64,000 nt of DNA from Hemicordylus capensis (Eukaryota; Chordata; Lepidosauria; Squamata; Cordylidae). The stretch spans positions 19,891,820 to 19,955,819 of the forward strand of contig NC_069670.1 in NCBI RefSeq assembly GCF_027244095.1, given 5' to 3'. Shown piece by piece: positions 28,301 to 37,901 of the stretch (the first letter of the stretch is position 1; every line of letters starts with the position of its first letter). Made by a program: the position numbers and the translations under genes. Under the pieces are notes generated by a model. That model ran no database searches. It was not told where the DNA came from and saw only the letters and a program-made list of their open reading frames with translations.

Positions 28301-31019
28301 TCCATTTTTGACGGAGGAGAGCTGATCTTGTAGTAGCAAGCATGATTTGTCCTCTGCTAAGCAGGGTCCTCCCTGTTTTGCATTTGAATGGGAGACTACA
28401 TGTGAGAGATATTCCCCTTAGGGGGTGCGGCTGCTCTGGGAAGAGCACCTGAGGCAGCTGCCAGTCTGTGCAGACAATCCTGAGCTAGATGGACCTATGG
28501 TCTGACTCGGTATGTAGCAGCTTGATATGCTCCTATGACTACAACTCCCATCGTCCCTGACTATTAGCTTCTGTGGCAAGGGATAATGGGAATTGCACAT
28601 TTGCTCTCTCTGACCACGTTTAACTGGGCCTTTGTATTTACCGGGATTCCGCAGAATCTCTTGTTGGGCGCAGAGCCCCGTTTCCGGAGTATTCTCCACT
28701 TTCCTCTTCTTGTGCAGGGAAGAAGAATTGAGCCTCCCCGCCACCATTAATAATGATTCCCCCTAACCCTCCTGCTCTCCAGGGCCTTTTTCTGGCTGGT
28801 CTCTCTCCTGCTGGCTTCTCTGATCTGGTTCATCTCGGTGCACCTGAGTGATCGGAGTGATGGGCAGATGCAATACGGCCTCCTGATTTTCGGGGCAGCC
28901 TTGTCGGTCCTTCTCCAAGAAACGTTTCGCTTTGCCTACTTCAAGCTCCTCAAGTAAGAGAGCCCTTCTTGGCAATGTGACTCGCTGGTGTTTTGCAAGG
29001 CTTGATGAAACCAGGGGTTTTAATTAGTGGCTATCATCTGTGGGATTGTAGTTCTGGCTGCATGCTGAGAACTCTTCCTTAGGGTTCCCTAACCCAGGGG
29101 TTCTCAAATGTGGCTCCCCAGATAATGTTGGACTACAGTTCCCATCATCCCCAGCCACAGTGGCTGGGGATGATGGGAATTGTAGTCCCGACAACATCTG
29201 GGGAGCCAAGTTTGAGAACCCCTTCCTGGAATCCGATTTCCCAGGTTGTCTCCGTTAAAATATTTGACATTGTCTCAAGTGAGCAGCATCAATATATGTT
29301 TAGAGAGGAGTTGTTAGGAGGGGGTGCCAGACCCATAGCCGGTGGAGGTGTGGGCTAGGATAGGCCCACCCACTCCTCAGATTCTTCTTTGCCCCCCACC
29401 CCAAGTTTCTACAAACACAATTTTTAAATTGCTATATGTTGTAAGGTAATGGAGAGCAATGACGGTGATAAAATCGCCGCCACCACCCCTTACTTCTTTT
29501 GGTAGCCCCCCACCAAACATTTATATTGGGTGAAATATTTTGCCTGGGTTCTGGCAACCCTTTCATTCTTTGGCAGATCTCTGCAGTCATATAAAACAAA
29601 ACAGCAGTCAAAGCCGCTAGCCCTCATGAAGGTGGTGTAGAGGCAGAGCATAATTGGGGGCGTGTATGGGTTGGTAGGTGAGAGTTCTGTGCCCCACGCT
29701 GACCTCTCCCTCCTGCCCCATTATAAAAGCTAGCAAGAAATTAGTTTGGTGGGTTGAACAGAATGAGAAAGAGCATCAGTACCAGTGAGAGAGCTCTGGT
29801 CATAGCAGAAAACTTCCTGTTATTTATCTACATTTTTATATTGCCCTTCATCTTAAGACCCCAGGGTGCTTAGCAACAAGATTTTTAAAAAATCATAAAA
29901 TGCCACTTAAAACAACTTGAAAATAAAGCAAACAGCAGAAATAAATAAAATGTAGCAAGCAACTTTATGTGCAGAAATAATCAGACCATCAAGAGGTGTA
30001 ACAAGATGAGAATATTGTGTGCTCTGTACTGAGAAAATCCAGAGTTTGTGCCGAAATAATCCACTTTCACCATCAAGAAATGCAAAATTAAAGGGGTGTT
30101 TGTATATTTCTCGTACATACATGCACAAAAGTTCTCTGAGCATTTCCCCTGCTATGCATACCTCTGTGAGGACCGAAAACTTGGTTTTTTAATTTCCCTC
30201 CTCAAAATCCTGTGGATTCCAAACCCTGAACCAAGTGGCAAATAACCTTTGTGATGCCATTCCTGGCGTGTGGGGCCCAGAGCCCTGCACACAATCATAG
30301 TCTTTCTGCATCCTCCTGTATGTGTTTACTCAGAAGTAAATTCCACTGAATATACCGGTGCGTATTTTAAAGCGTACCACCTAATGGTGCAGTGGGGAAA
30401 TGCTTGAAAAACAAGCAGAAGGTTGCCAGTTCGAAGCCCCGATGGTATCTTTCCCAGACTATGGGAAACAAATATATCGGGCAGCAGCGATCTTGAAAGG
30501 CATCATCTCATACTGCGTGGGAGGAGGCAATGGCAAACCCCTCCTGTATTCTACCAAAAGACAACCATAGGGCTCTGTGGGCGCCAGGAGTCGGAATCGA
30601 CTTGACGGCACCCTTTACCTTTATTTTAAAGCACACGTGCATGGGATCATGGCCCTACCTGAGTAGCATGTTCTGGTGTTTTTTCCTCCTGGACTTGTTA
30701 CATGTTTCCTTTTGAATCCCGCCCTTAGGAAAGCTGATGAAGGCTTAGTGACGTTAAGTGAAGATGGACAGTCCCCCATCTCAATCAAGCAGATGGCTTA
30801 CGGTGAGTGACCTGGATGCTTCTTTTTTACGGCAAGAACAGCCCTGCTGGATCAGGCCCAAGGAAGCCCATCTAGTCCAGCATCCTGTTTCACACAGTGG
30901 CCCACCAGATGCCACTGGAAGCCCACAGGCAGGAGCTGAGGGTATGCCCGCCCTCCTGCTGTTACTCCCCTGCAACTGGTACTCAGAGGCATCCTGCCTT
31001 TGAGGCTGGAGGTGGCCTA

Positions 31020-31061
<42 letters not shown>

Positions 31062-33534
31062 ATTTATATCCCACTCTTCCTCCAAGGAGCCCAGAGCGGT
31101 ATACTACATACTTGAGTTTCTCTTTCACAACAACCCTGTGAAGTAGGTTAGGCTGAGAGAGAAGTGACTGGCTCAGAGTCACCCAGCTAGTTTCATGGCT
31201 GAATGGGGATTTGAACTCGGGTCTCCCCGGTCCTAGTCCAGCACTCTAACCGCTACACCACACTGGCTCTCCGACTAGTAGCCGTTGATAGACCTCTCCT
31301 CCATGAAGTTATCCAAACCCCTCTTCAAGCCTTCCAGGTTGTTGACTGTCACCACATCTCGTGGCAGAGAATTCCACGAGTATGTGTTGTGTGAAAAAGT
31401 ACCTCCGTTTGTTGTTGCTAGATTTCCCGGCCATCAATTTCATGGGATGACCCCTGGTTCTGGTGTTATGTGACAGGGAGAAGAATTTCTCTCTTATCTA
31501 CTTTCTCCACACCATGCATGATTTTATAGATGATTTTATCATCTTTGGTTGCTTGAGTAGGGCTCATTAAGAAGTCGGCATTTGTTTGCAGATTTCATTT
31601 CCACACGGATTTCATATTGTGTGGCTGCCGCCTGTTTGGATAAGTGGGTCGCAGTGGATGACGCATTGTATTCCAAAACCATTCCAAATCTGCTCCTCTG
31701 GCACTGAATTTGTCTGTAACTCTTCCCCTTCTCAGTGTCAGGTCTCTCCTTTGGAATCATCAGTGGCTTGTTCTCAGTCATCAACATCCTTGCTGACTCC
31801 ATCGGGCCGGGCACTGTGGGAATCCATGGAGATTCACCTCATTACTTCATCACTTCAGGTACTCTCAGCTGTTGGAGTGTATTGGATTGAGTGAGAGTGC
31901 GGCTCAGAGGATAGAGAGGCTTAGAGCTGGGTTCAAAGCTCACCTCTGCCACAGACTCTTTACATGACCTTGGTCAAGTCAGTCTCTCTCTCTCTCTCTA
32001 GCTTGAAAATGAAAACACTCATTCAAAAAGAAAAATAACTTGATAAATAAATAGCAGTTGTGAAGGGGAGAGGTTTCTGTGGCCTCAGAAACTTGCTTTC
32101 TCCCAGGGAAATATTGGTGGGAATATTGGCCTTCAGGCCTCATCACTGGCCTTATGCTCTAGGAACATAGGCAGCTGCCATATACTGAGTCAGACCCTTG
32201 GTCCTTCTAGCTCAGTATTGTCTACCCAGACTGGCAGCAGCTTCTCCAAGGTGGCAGGCAGGAATCTCTCTCAGCCCTGTCTTGGAGATGCTGCCAGGGA
32301 AGGAATTTGGAACCTTCTGCATGCAGATGCTCTTCCCAGGGCGGCCCCATCCGCTAAGGGGAATATCTTGCAGTGCTCACACCTGTAGTGTCTCATTCTA
32401 ATGTAAACCAGGGCAGACCCTGCTTAGCAGTGGGACAGTTCATGCTTGCTACACAAGACCAGCTCTCCTCCCATCTCAGCATTCCTAGGCTGTGTACAGT
32501 ATTCTCTCCTAACAGGGCTTCTCAGCTGTTGTTTACTACAACTCCCATAATCCCCAAGCAAAAGCCATTGCAGTGGGGGATTCTAGGAGTTGTAGTCAAC
32601 ATCTGGGAATTCCTATTAAAGGGAACACTGGCTATGTAGTAGAAAGCATCCTCTCCTAAAGTCATCTGTCTTGAGTTAGTGAAGCTCAGGTCTTATCTGC
32701 TGTATGTGATGAAAGCTAACTGTGGCTTCCGCCTGGGCTGTAGAGGGCTTCCCCGACAGCTTTTTCCCACAGGGAGAGCTGGTCTTGTGGTAGCAAGCAT
32801 GAACTGTCCCATTTGCTAAGCAGGACCTGCCCTGGTTTGCATTTGGATGGGAGACTACATGTATCAGCACTGGAAGAGATAGGGCTGCTCTGGGAAGAGC
32901 ACCTACATGCTTGCATGCAAAAGATCCCAAGTTCCCCCCCTGGTAGCATCTCCAGATGGGGCTGAGGGAGACTCCTGCTGGCAACCTTGGAGAAGCCACT
33001 GCCAGTCTGTGCAGACAAGACTACGCAAGTGGCGAGCTGGTCTGGTGGTAGCAAGCATGACTTGTCCCCTTAGCTAAGCAGGGTCTGCCCTGGTTGAAAA
33101 TGAAAGGGAGACTAGAAGTGTGAGCTCTGGAAGATCTTCCCCTCGGGATGGAGCCGCTCTGGGAAGAGCAGAAGGTTCCCAGTTCCCTCCCTGGCAGCAT
33201 CTCCAAGATAGGGCCTGCGAGAGACTCCTGCCTGCAACCTTGGAGAAGCCGCTGCCAGCCTGTGCAGACAATACTGAACTAGACGGACCAAGGATCTGAC
33301 TCTGTATATGGCAGCTGCCTATGACTGGGCTAGATGGGCCAAGGGTCTGACTTGGTAGAAGGCAGCTTCCTGTGTTCTTCAGTCAGGTCCCCGAGCTGCC
33401 ATACCTGCAAGTCTCCGGTTCTCCCCCCTGCCCTTCCCATTTCCTGCTTCTCTGCCAGCCTCCACTGTCAGCGACTCATGGAGGGGAGTGATTCGGCTGC
33501 TCTGCCTTCCTGACAGCTCTGTGTGTGTGTGTGT

Positions 33535-33566
<32 letters not shown>

Positions 33567-36500
33567 AGCTGTCTTGTCCAAGGGCAGGCCTTTGCTCCAT
33601 ACCATCTGCTGCCTCGCAGCCACTTTTCAGAGGCTCCGTCTCTTTCCCAGGCCTGCCTGGAGATGCTGCCAGGGACTGAACCGGGGGCCTTCTGCAGGCA
33701 AAGGAGTCCGTCCACTCCGTCCCGATTGCAGCCTCAGCCACTTTTCTTTGGCTCTAGGATCCAGCCCAAATTTTAGGGTCCAGGCTACCCTCTGCTCGAC
33801 TGAGGGGAGGGAGGACTCGCCACTCTCCCCCGCCCCCATCTCACTTGCTCAATCCTCTGTTAATGATACTGTTCCGGGGAATTGACAAACACCCCTGACT
33901 CCCTCCTCCTGGTCACATCCATCCATTGTCTGGCTTCCATATTCCAGGCGCCATAGTGACCAGGCGCCTGCAAATGGTTAAGCCCTGCCTGAATGGGGAG
34001 AGAGTCTTTCAGTAGCTAAATGAATTGTCTCCTTTGCTAAGCAGGGCTCGCTTTGGTTTGCATGTGGATGGGTGACTGCGTGTGAGCACTGTGAGATACT
34101 CCCCTTAGGGCAGGCCTGCTCAACTGAGCCCCCCCCCGCCAGCTGTTTTTGAACTACAACTCCCAGAATCCCCAGCCCCCGTGCCCAACAGCCAGGGATT
34201 GTGGGAGTTGTAGTCCAGCGTCTGCAGGAGGGCCGGAGTTGAGTAGCCCTGGTGTAGACAATACAGAGCAAGATGGACCCATGGTCTGAGTTGATAGAAA
34301 GCGGCTCCGTATGTCCCCATGCGTGTCTGTTTCTCCCCTTGAAGGACCCTTCTGTGTTGGCTCTGGAAATTGCCAGCTAGGCATCCATTGACATTAAATG
34401 CATTCAGCCTTGTAATTTTTTGAACCACTTCATATCCAAACGGAAGCTCAGGAGCAGGGTGGGGAGTTTGGTTTGTGGGGAACGGAGCCCCCTGTTGTTG
34501 TCTGTGGGGACGGGGCTTGACCAGGCCTCTGCTTTCTCTCTCCAGCCTTCTTGACCATGGCCCTTGTCTTTCTGCACACCTTCTGGGGGACGATCTTCTT
34601 TGATGCCTGTGAGAAGGGACGCTATTGGATCCTGGGGTTGGTGGTCCTCAGTCATCTAGTAACATCTGGATTGGTGAGTGGATGAGTGATACGGCGATTA
34701 ATGTCTTTCTCTAATTTCCAGATGTGGCGTTCAGGAGAGGAGAGCTGGTCTGGTGGTAGCAAGCATGACGTGTCCCCTTAGCTAAGCAGGGTCTGCCCTG
34801 GTTGCCTATGAATGGGAGACTAGAAGTGTGAGCACTGCAAGATCTTCCCCTCAGGGGATGGAGCCACTCTGGGAAGAGCATCTAGGCTCCAAGTTCCCTC
34901 CCTGGCAGCATCTCCAGATAGAGCTGAAAGAGAGACTCCTGCCTGCAACCTTGGAGAAGCCGCTGCCAGTCTGGGTAGACAATACTGAGCTAGATAGACC
35001 AAGGGTCTGACTCAGTATTTATTTATTTTAATTGTTAAATGTATATACCACCTTTCATTAAAACAATCCCAAGGCGGTTTACAGCAAAAGTTAAGAACAA
35101 GATGGTAAAAAAGACCCAATTAAAATATTAAGCTAAAATATAAAACAAATCTGATTAAAAATTTGAAACAAAAGCATAAAAACAATACAGAGAACAAAGA
35201 GCAGCAGCAGAGACAATCAAATAAAAGCCTGGGCAAAAAGCCAAGATTTTACATGCTTTCTAAGAACTGTGATGAAGTCCACGAAGCAAATGGCCACCGG
35301 GAGAGCATTCCAGAGTCTGGGGGCAGCCACAGAGAAGGCCCTGTCCCGCGTGCACGACAACCGAGCCTCCCTCATTGTCGGCACCCGGAGCAGAGCCTCC
35401 TCTGATGACCTCATCAAGCGGGCAGCAGCCCTTGGGAGCAGGAGGTCCCTCAGGTATCCCAGGCCCAAACCGTTATATGGCAGCTTCCTAGGTTCCTAGG
35501 GCAGGGTGGGTGATGGTGGCCTCCTCTGTGTCCTGAACCTTGTATCTCTCTCTCTTTTCCCCCCTCCTCCCTCTCTTCTCCAGACATTCCTAAATCCCCG
35601 CTACGAAGCCAGCCTCATCCCCATCTTCATGATCACGTTCTCCACAGGGGTCTGGGCCTTCTTCACGGCTGGCGGCTCCCTGCGCAACATCCTCGCCTGC
35701 CTCTCCTGTGAGGGTTGTGACTCTTGCGTGGGCAGCCGGGGTTGGAGAGGGGAGGGGTGCATAGCCCAAACCAGGCTCCCGGACACCTGAGTCCTAGAGG
35801 AAGAGCAGCTTGTTCAGCCCAAGTTGGCGGTGGAGTCCTTAGAATTCAACTTTTGCTTCAAAGCGGGGGTGGGGTGGGGTGGATCAAATGGCTCGCTGCT
35901 TCTGCTACAGAGACTAACTTGAAAAGGAACCTGCGGTTGCCCACATGTATTCCTAAAAGCCAGCATGCCCCTGGCGAGTTCAGTGGTATTTCTAAGGCCT
36001 GGTTCACACAATAGTTGGGATCTAGGTTTGATGTGGGTTACCGAGATTAGCACGATCCTGTGAAGCCATATCAAGGTGGGAATCTCAGGATCATCCTAGG
36101 CCATAAACTGCCTTAGCATGGGTTCATACCATGGTGCTAATGTTGGTAACCCACATTAAACCCAGCTTTGAGCGGCTGTGTGAACCAGGACTGAACTGGG
36201 AAGTTCAGTGGAATTTCTAAGGCCTGGTTCACACAATAGTTGGGATCTAGGTTTGATGTGGGTTACCGAGATTAGCACGATCCTGTGAAGCCATATCAAG
36301 GTGGGAATCTCAGGATCATCCTAGGCCATAAACCGCCTTAGCATGGGTTCATACCATGGTGCTAATGTTGGTAACCCACATTAAACCCAGCTTTGAGCGG
36401 CTGTGTGAACCAGGACTGAACTGGGAAGTTCAGTGGAATTTCTAAGGCCTGGTTCACACAATAGTTGGGATCTAGTTTCGATGTGGGTTACTGAGATTAG

Positions 36501-37901
36501 CACGATCGTGTGAAGCCACATCAAGGTGGGAATCTCGGGTCATCCTAGGCCACAAACCACTTTGGAGTGGGTTCACACCATGGCACTAATGTTGGTAACC
36601 CACGTTAAACCCGGATTCGAGCAGCTGTGTGAACCAGGCCCGAAAGAGTGCAGAGTGGGGTTGCAGCGTCCTTCGCTCTCGCTGCCTGGTGTCGTTCCAC
36701 GGGCATAACCCTGCAGCCGTCCTGCCGCCATGCCGAAGCCAGAGGGAGGCCTCATGGCTAGCAGCTGCCAAATGTGCCATTAGCAGGGGCACCCCGGCCA
36801 GGGAACCTGCCTTATCCAAGCTGGAGACTTCCCCTAGCTCAGACCTGAGCTCCATTTGGCACAGAAATGGGAGCGAGGGGTAGAGATTCGGCATGGATTG
36901 TACTTCCAGCCTGGGAAGCTGTCTTCTTACAGAATATATAAATATTCATAGACGTTCCACTGAGTCAGATCATTGGTAGTTCTGGGTAACGATTGCCTAC
37001 ACCAGTGCTCTTCTTAAGGCCTGGAGGCCAGTGCCCCCCCCCCCCCGACAACCCTAAGTGTGACTCATCGTGTAGCTCCCTGACTTGTTGGGCCTGTGTG
37101 AAGCTTTGGCCAATATCCTGCACAGTCCCTATGCAGAGGTGACCACTCTCATGGTGCTGTGCTTTGCCCATCGCTGGTGAGGCTCCTTTAAGGGAAACGG
37201 AGCCCTCTTGAGCCCCTGCGCCATGTTGGCAGGTGTGCACGGAATGCTGGGAAGTGTAGTCCTTCCCGGGGCTTTCCTCCTAGAGCTCGTAAGAGGAGGC
37301 TCCTCCATCCCTCTCAAAGGGCCCTCCCAGCACTGAGGAGAACACAGCACCGTCTGGAGGTCAGCACAGTGGGAAACAGCTCTCACCTGGAAGCTTTTTT
37401 GCCCAAGTGGCCCCCGCTTGGGGTGGGGGGGAATAGTGAGAATCGCTGATCTGTACTGACTGGCTGCAGGAATTCAGGGTTTGTTTTTTTAAATTGTATT
37501 TTATTCTTACATTTGTATCCTGCTCTTCCTCCAAAGGGCCCAGAGCCATCTCCATGGTTCTGTTTATCCGCACAACAACCCTGTGTGGTAGGTTAAGAGG
37601 CGAGAGACATGACTGGCCCAGAGTCAGCCAGGATTTGAACTCGAGTCTCCCGGTCCTAGTCGAGCACCCTAACCACTATACCACCTGGAGGTGCTGCCTG
37701 GGACCTTGGGCGGGCCAACGCCTCTCTACCAAACGGGCTCTTGGCCCTTTGCCATGAGCTTGGCCAGCTTGGGTGGTGACAGGTCCCCTTTCTGTCTTTC
37801 TCTCCTCCCGTCTCTTGGTGGTCCCCTTCCATGCAGGCAAACAAGAAGAGGATGACCAGGTGATGGTGTACTCAGCACTGCAGCTCCCTGCTGAGGACTG
37901 A
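25197..37901 (+). CDS. APH1A: Gamma-secretase subunit APH-1A
   Basis: Seven exons: 25197-25309, 28783-28953, 30729-30802, 31736-31858, 34546-34673, 35584-35707, 37837-37901 (TGA). They join in frame to 265 residues, the length of human APH1A long form. The protein is a seven-pass membrane scaffold that assembles with nicastrin, presenilin and PEN-2; gamma-secretase cleaves Notch, APP and other type I membrane stubs. The GxxxGxxxG motif in TM4 (G122, G126, G130) and the conserved H171 and H197 are all present at the human positions. The start MGVAVFFGCTF matches the family. All donors are GT and acceptors AG. The last exon encodes QVMVYSALQLPAED, like the human C-terminus. I see no damage. It is tail to tail with CA14. 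Confidence 0.97.
25330..25745 (+). repeat. Minisatellite, ~85-bp unit, about five copies
   Basis: Each unit contains TGTGGGTCAGCTNCTGGGTG and CCTGCTTATGGGGCTGA with G-runs. It lies just after exon 1 of APH1A, on the transcribed strand G-rich. Confidence 0.9.
26018..26285 (+). mobile_element. Composite SINE, 5S head partly deleted
   Basis: Sense copy in APH1A intron 1; the head keeps TTTGAATGGGAGACTACATG. Confidence 0.8.
26560..26785. mobile_element. MITE remnant with TTTAAGATG / GTAAATACAG motifs
   Basis: Copies of parts of it lie at about 27640-27765 and 39280-39360 (GAATTTAAGA, AACCTAGTCTTGG). Class uncertain. Confidence 0.45.
27415..27632 (-). mobile_element. tRNA-derived CORE-SINE, antisense
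   Basis: Antisense A and B boxes (GGATTTGAACTCGGGTC; CTCTAACCACTACACC) and CORE part AACCCTGTGAAGTAGG. Further copies: 31059, 37486 and 62571; a short relative at about 27770-27865. Confidence 0.75.
27907..28258 (+). mobile_element. 5S/tRNA-type composite SINE with ~75-bp insertion in the 5S head
   Basis: The head is split at about 27953-28026 by an unrelated AT-rich piece (CTACCTCCTGATATGTACAT). Confidence 0.8.
28314..28536 (+). mobile_element. 5S/tRNA-type composite SINE with internal deletion
   Basis: Head complete (CTGCTAAGCAGGGTCC), middle deleted at about 28450. A palindromic MITE arm follows. Confidence 0.75.
28783..28953 (+). CDS. APH1A: APH1A exon 2
   Basis: Residues 38-95, TM2 and TM3, including FRFAYFKLLK. 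Acceptor CTCTCCAG, donor GTAAGA. Confidence 0.95.
29095..29227. mobile_element. Charlie-like hAT MITE
   Basis: Ends CAGGGGTTCTCAAATG / TTTGAGAACCCC; near-perfect palindrome with ACTACAGTTCCCATCATCC arms. Intron 2 of APH1A. Confidence 0.75.
30380..30623 (+). mobile_element. Sauria-type SINE
   Basis: The fullest copy in the window: box A TGGTGCAGTGGGG, box B GGTTGCCAGTTCGAAGCCC, 3' end GACGGCACCCTTTACCTTT. Confidence 0.85.
30729..30802 (+). CDS. APH1A: APH1A exon 3
   Basis: Hydrophilic cytosolic loop KADEGLVTLSEDGQSPISIK. Donor GTGAGT. Confidence 0.95.
30830..31560 (-). mobile_element. CR1 LINE 3' end, antisense, split by a CORE-SINE
   Basis: CR1 3' UTR and ORF end at 30830-31015 and 31273-31560. 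A (ATT)n tract and CORE-SINE (31018-31271) sit between. Hallmarks: CTGGATCAGGCCCAAGG, GTGGCAGAGAATTCCACGAG. Confidence 0.75.
31736..31858 (+). CDS. APH1A: APH1A exon 4
   Basis: TM4 with GLSFGIISG, the helix-packing glycines needed for complex assembly, and the following lumenal loop. Confidence 0.95.
31886..32040 (+). mobile_element. MIR-like CORE-SINE remnant
   Basis: GGGTTCAAAGCTCACCTCTG then GACCTTGGTCAAGTCAGTC, followed by a (CT)n run. Confidence 0.5.
32160..32475 (-). mobile_element. 5S/tRNA-type composite SINE, antisense
   Basis: Near full length, in APH1A intron 4; the 5' end reads ACACAAGACCAGCTCTCCTC. Confidence 0.85.
32504..32627. mobile_element. Palindromic MITE (TCTAACAGGGATTCCCAGATG family)
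   Basis: Diverged copy with ACTACAACTCCCATAATCC arms; relatives at 42432 and 43748. Confidence 0.7.
32770..33385 (+). mobile_element. Two composite SINEs in tandem
   Basis: The first (32770-33027) has lost its 3' tail where the second (33028-33385) joins it. The second ends with a repeated tail (GGCAGCTGCCTATG and GGCAGCTTCCTGTG). Confidence 0.8.
33523..33567. repeat. (GT)n(GA)n microsatellite
   Basis: Purine/pyrimidine-biased tract GTGTGTGTGTGTGAGAGAGA. Confidence 0.9.
33575..33745 (-). mobile_element. Short tRNA-type SINE remnant, antisense
   Basis: Keeps GGAGATGCTGCCAGGGACTG and the TTCTGCAGGCAAAG tRNA-like part; the rest is degraded. Confidence 0.45.
34010..34310 (+). mobile_element. 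Composite SINE interrupted by a palindromic MITE
   Basis: 5S-like head at 34036-34080, MITE 34111-34251 (CAGGCCTGCTCAACTG...GTTGAGTAGCCCTG), then SINE tail (GACAATACAGAGCAAGATGG). Confidence 0.75.
34546..34673 (+). CDS. APH1A: APH1A exon 5
   Basis: TM5 with H171 (FLHTFWG) and the start of TM6 with H197 (LSHLVTSG). Donor GTGAGT, phase 0. Confidence 0.95.
34737..35500 (+). mobile_element. Composite SINE interrupted by an antisense LINE 3' end
   Basis: The SINE runs 34737-35017 and its last 26 bases resume at 35474 (TATGGCAGCTTCCTAGGTTCC). The LINE piece (35018-35473) begins with an AT-rich tail on its right-to-left orientation. Confidence 0.8.
35584..35707 (+). CDS. APH1A: APH1A exon 6
   Basis: TM7 region, TGVWAFFTAGGSLRN. 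Donor GTGAGG, phase 1. In mammals the short APH1A isoform arises at this end; no equivalent short read-through is obvious here. Confidence 0.95.
35994..36645. mobile_element. MITE in three tandem copies, 225-bp period
   Basis: Units start at 35994, 36219 and 36444. Each is a palindrome with ~50-bp arms (CCTGGTTCACACA ... TGTGTGAACCAGG and inner GTGGGTTACC / GGTAACCCAC) plus a short flank (AAGTTCAGTGGAATTTCT). Units 1 and 2 differ by about one base; unit 3 is older. Confidence 0.9.
37005..37450. repeat. Second copy of the 12060-12425 dispersed repeat
   Basis: Shares CACGGAATGCTGGGAAGTGT and CCTCCTAGAGCTC in the same order and orientation. Confidence 0.6.
37486..37690 (-). mobile_element. tRNA-derived CORE-SINE, antisense
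   Basis: Ends CACTATACCACC; 150 bp before APH1A exon 7. Confidence 0.7.
37837..37901 (+). CDS. APH1A: APH1A exon 7, C-terminal tail
   Basis: KQEEDDQVMVYSALQLPAED and TGA. Acceptor CCATGCAG. Confidence 0.95.
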
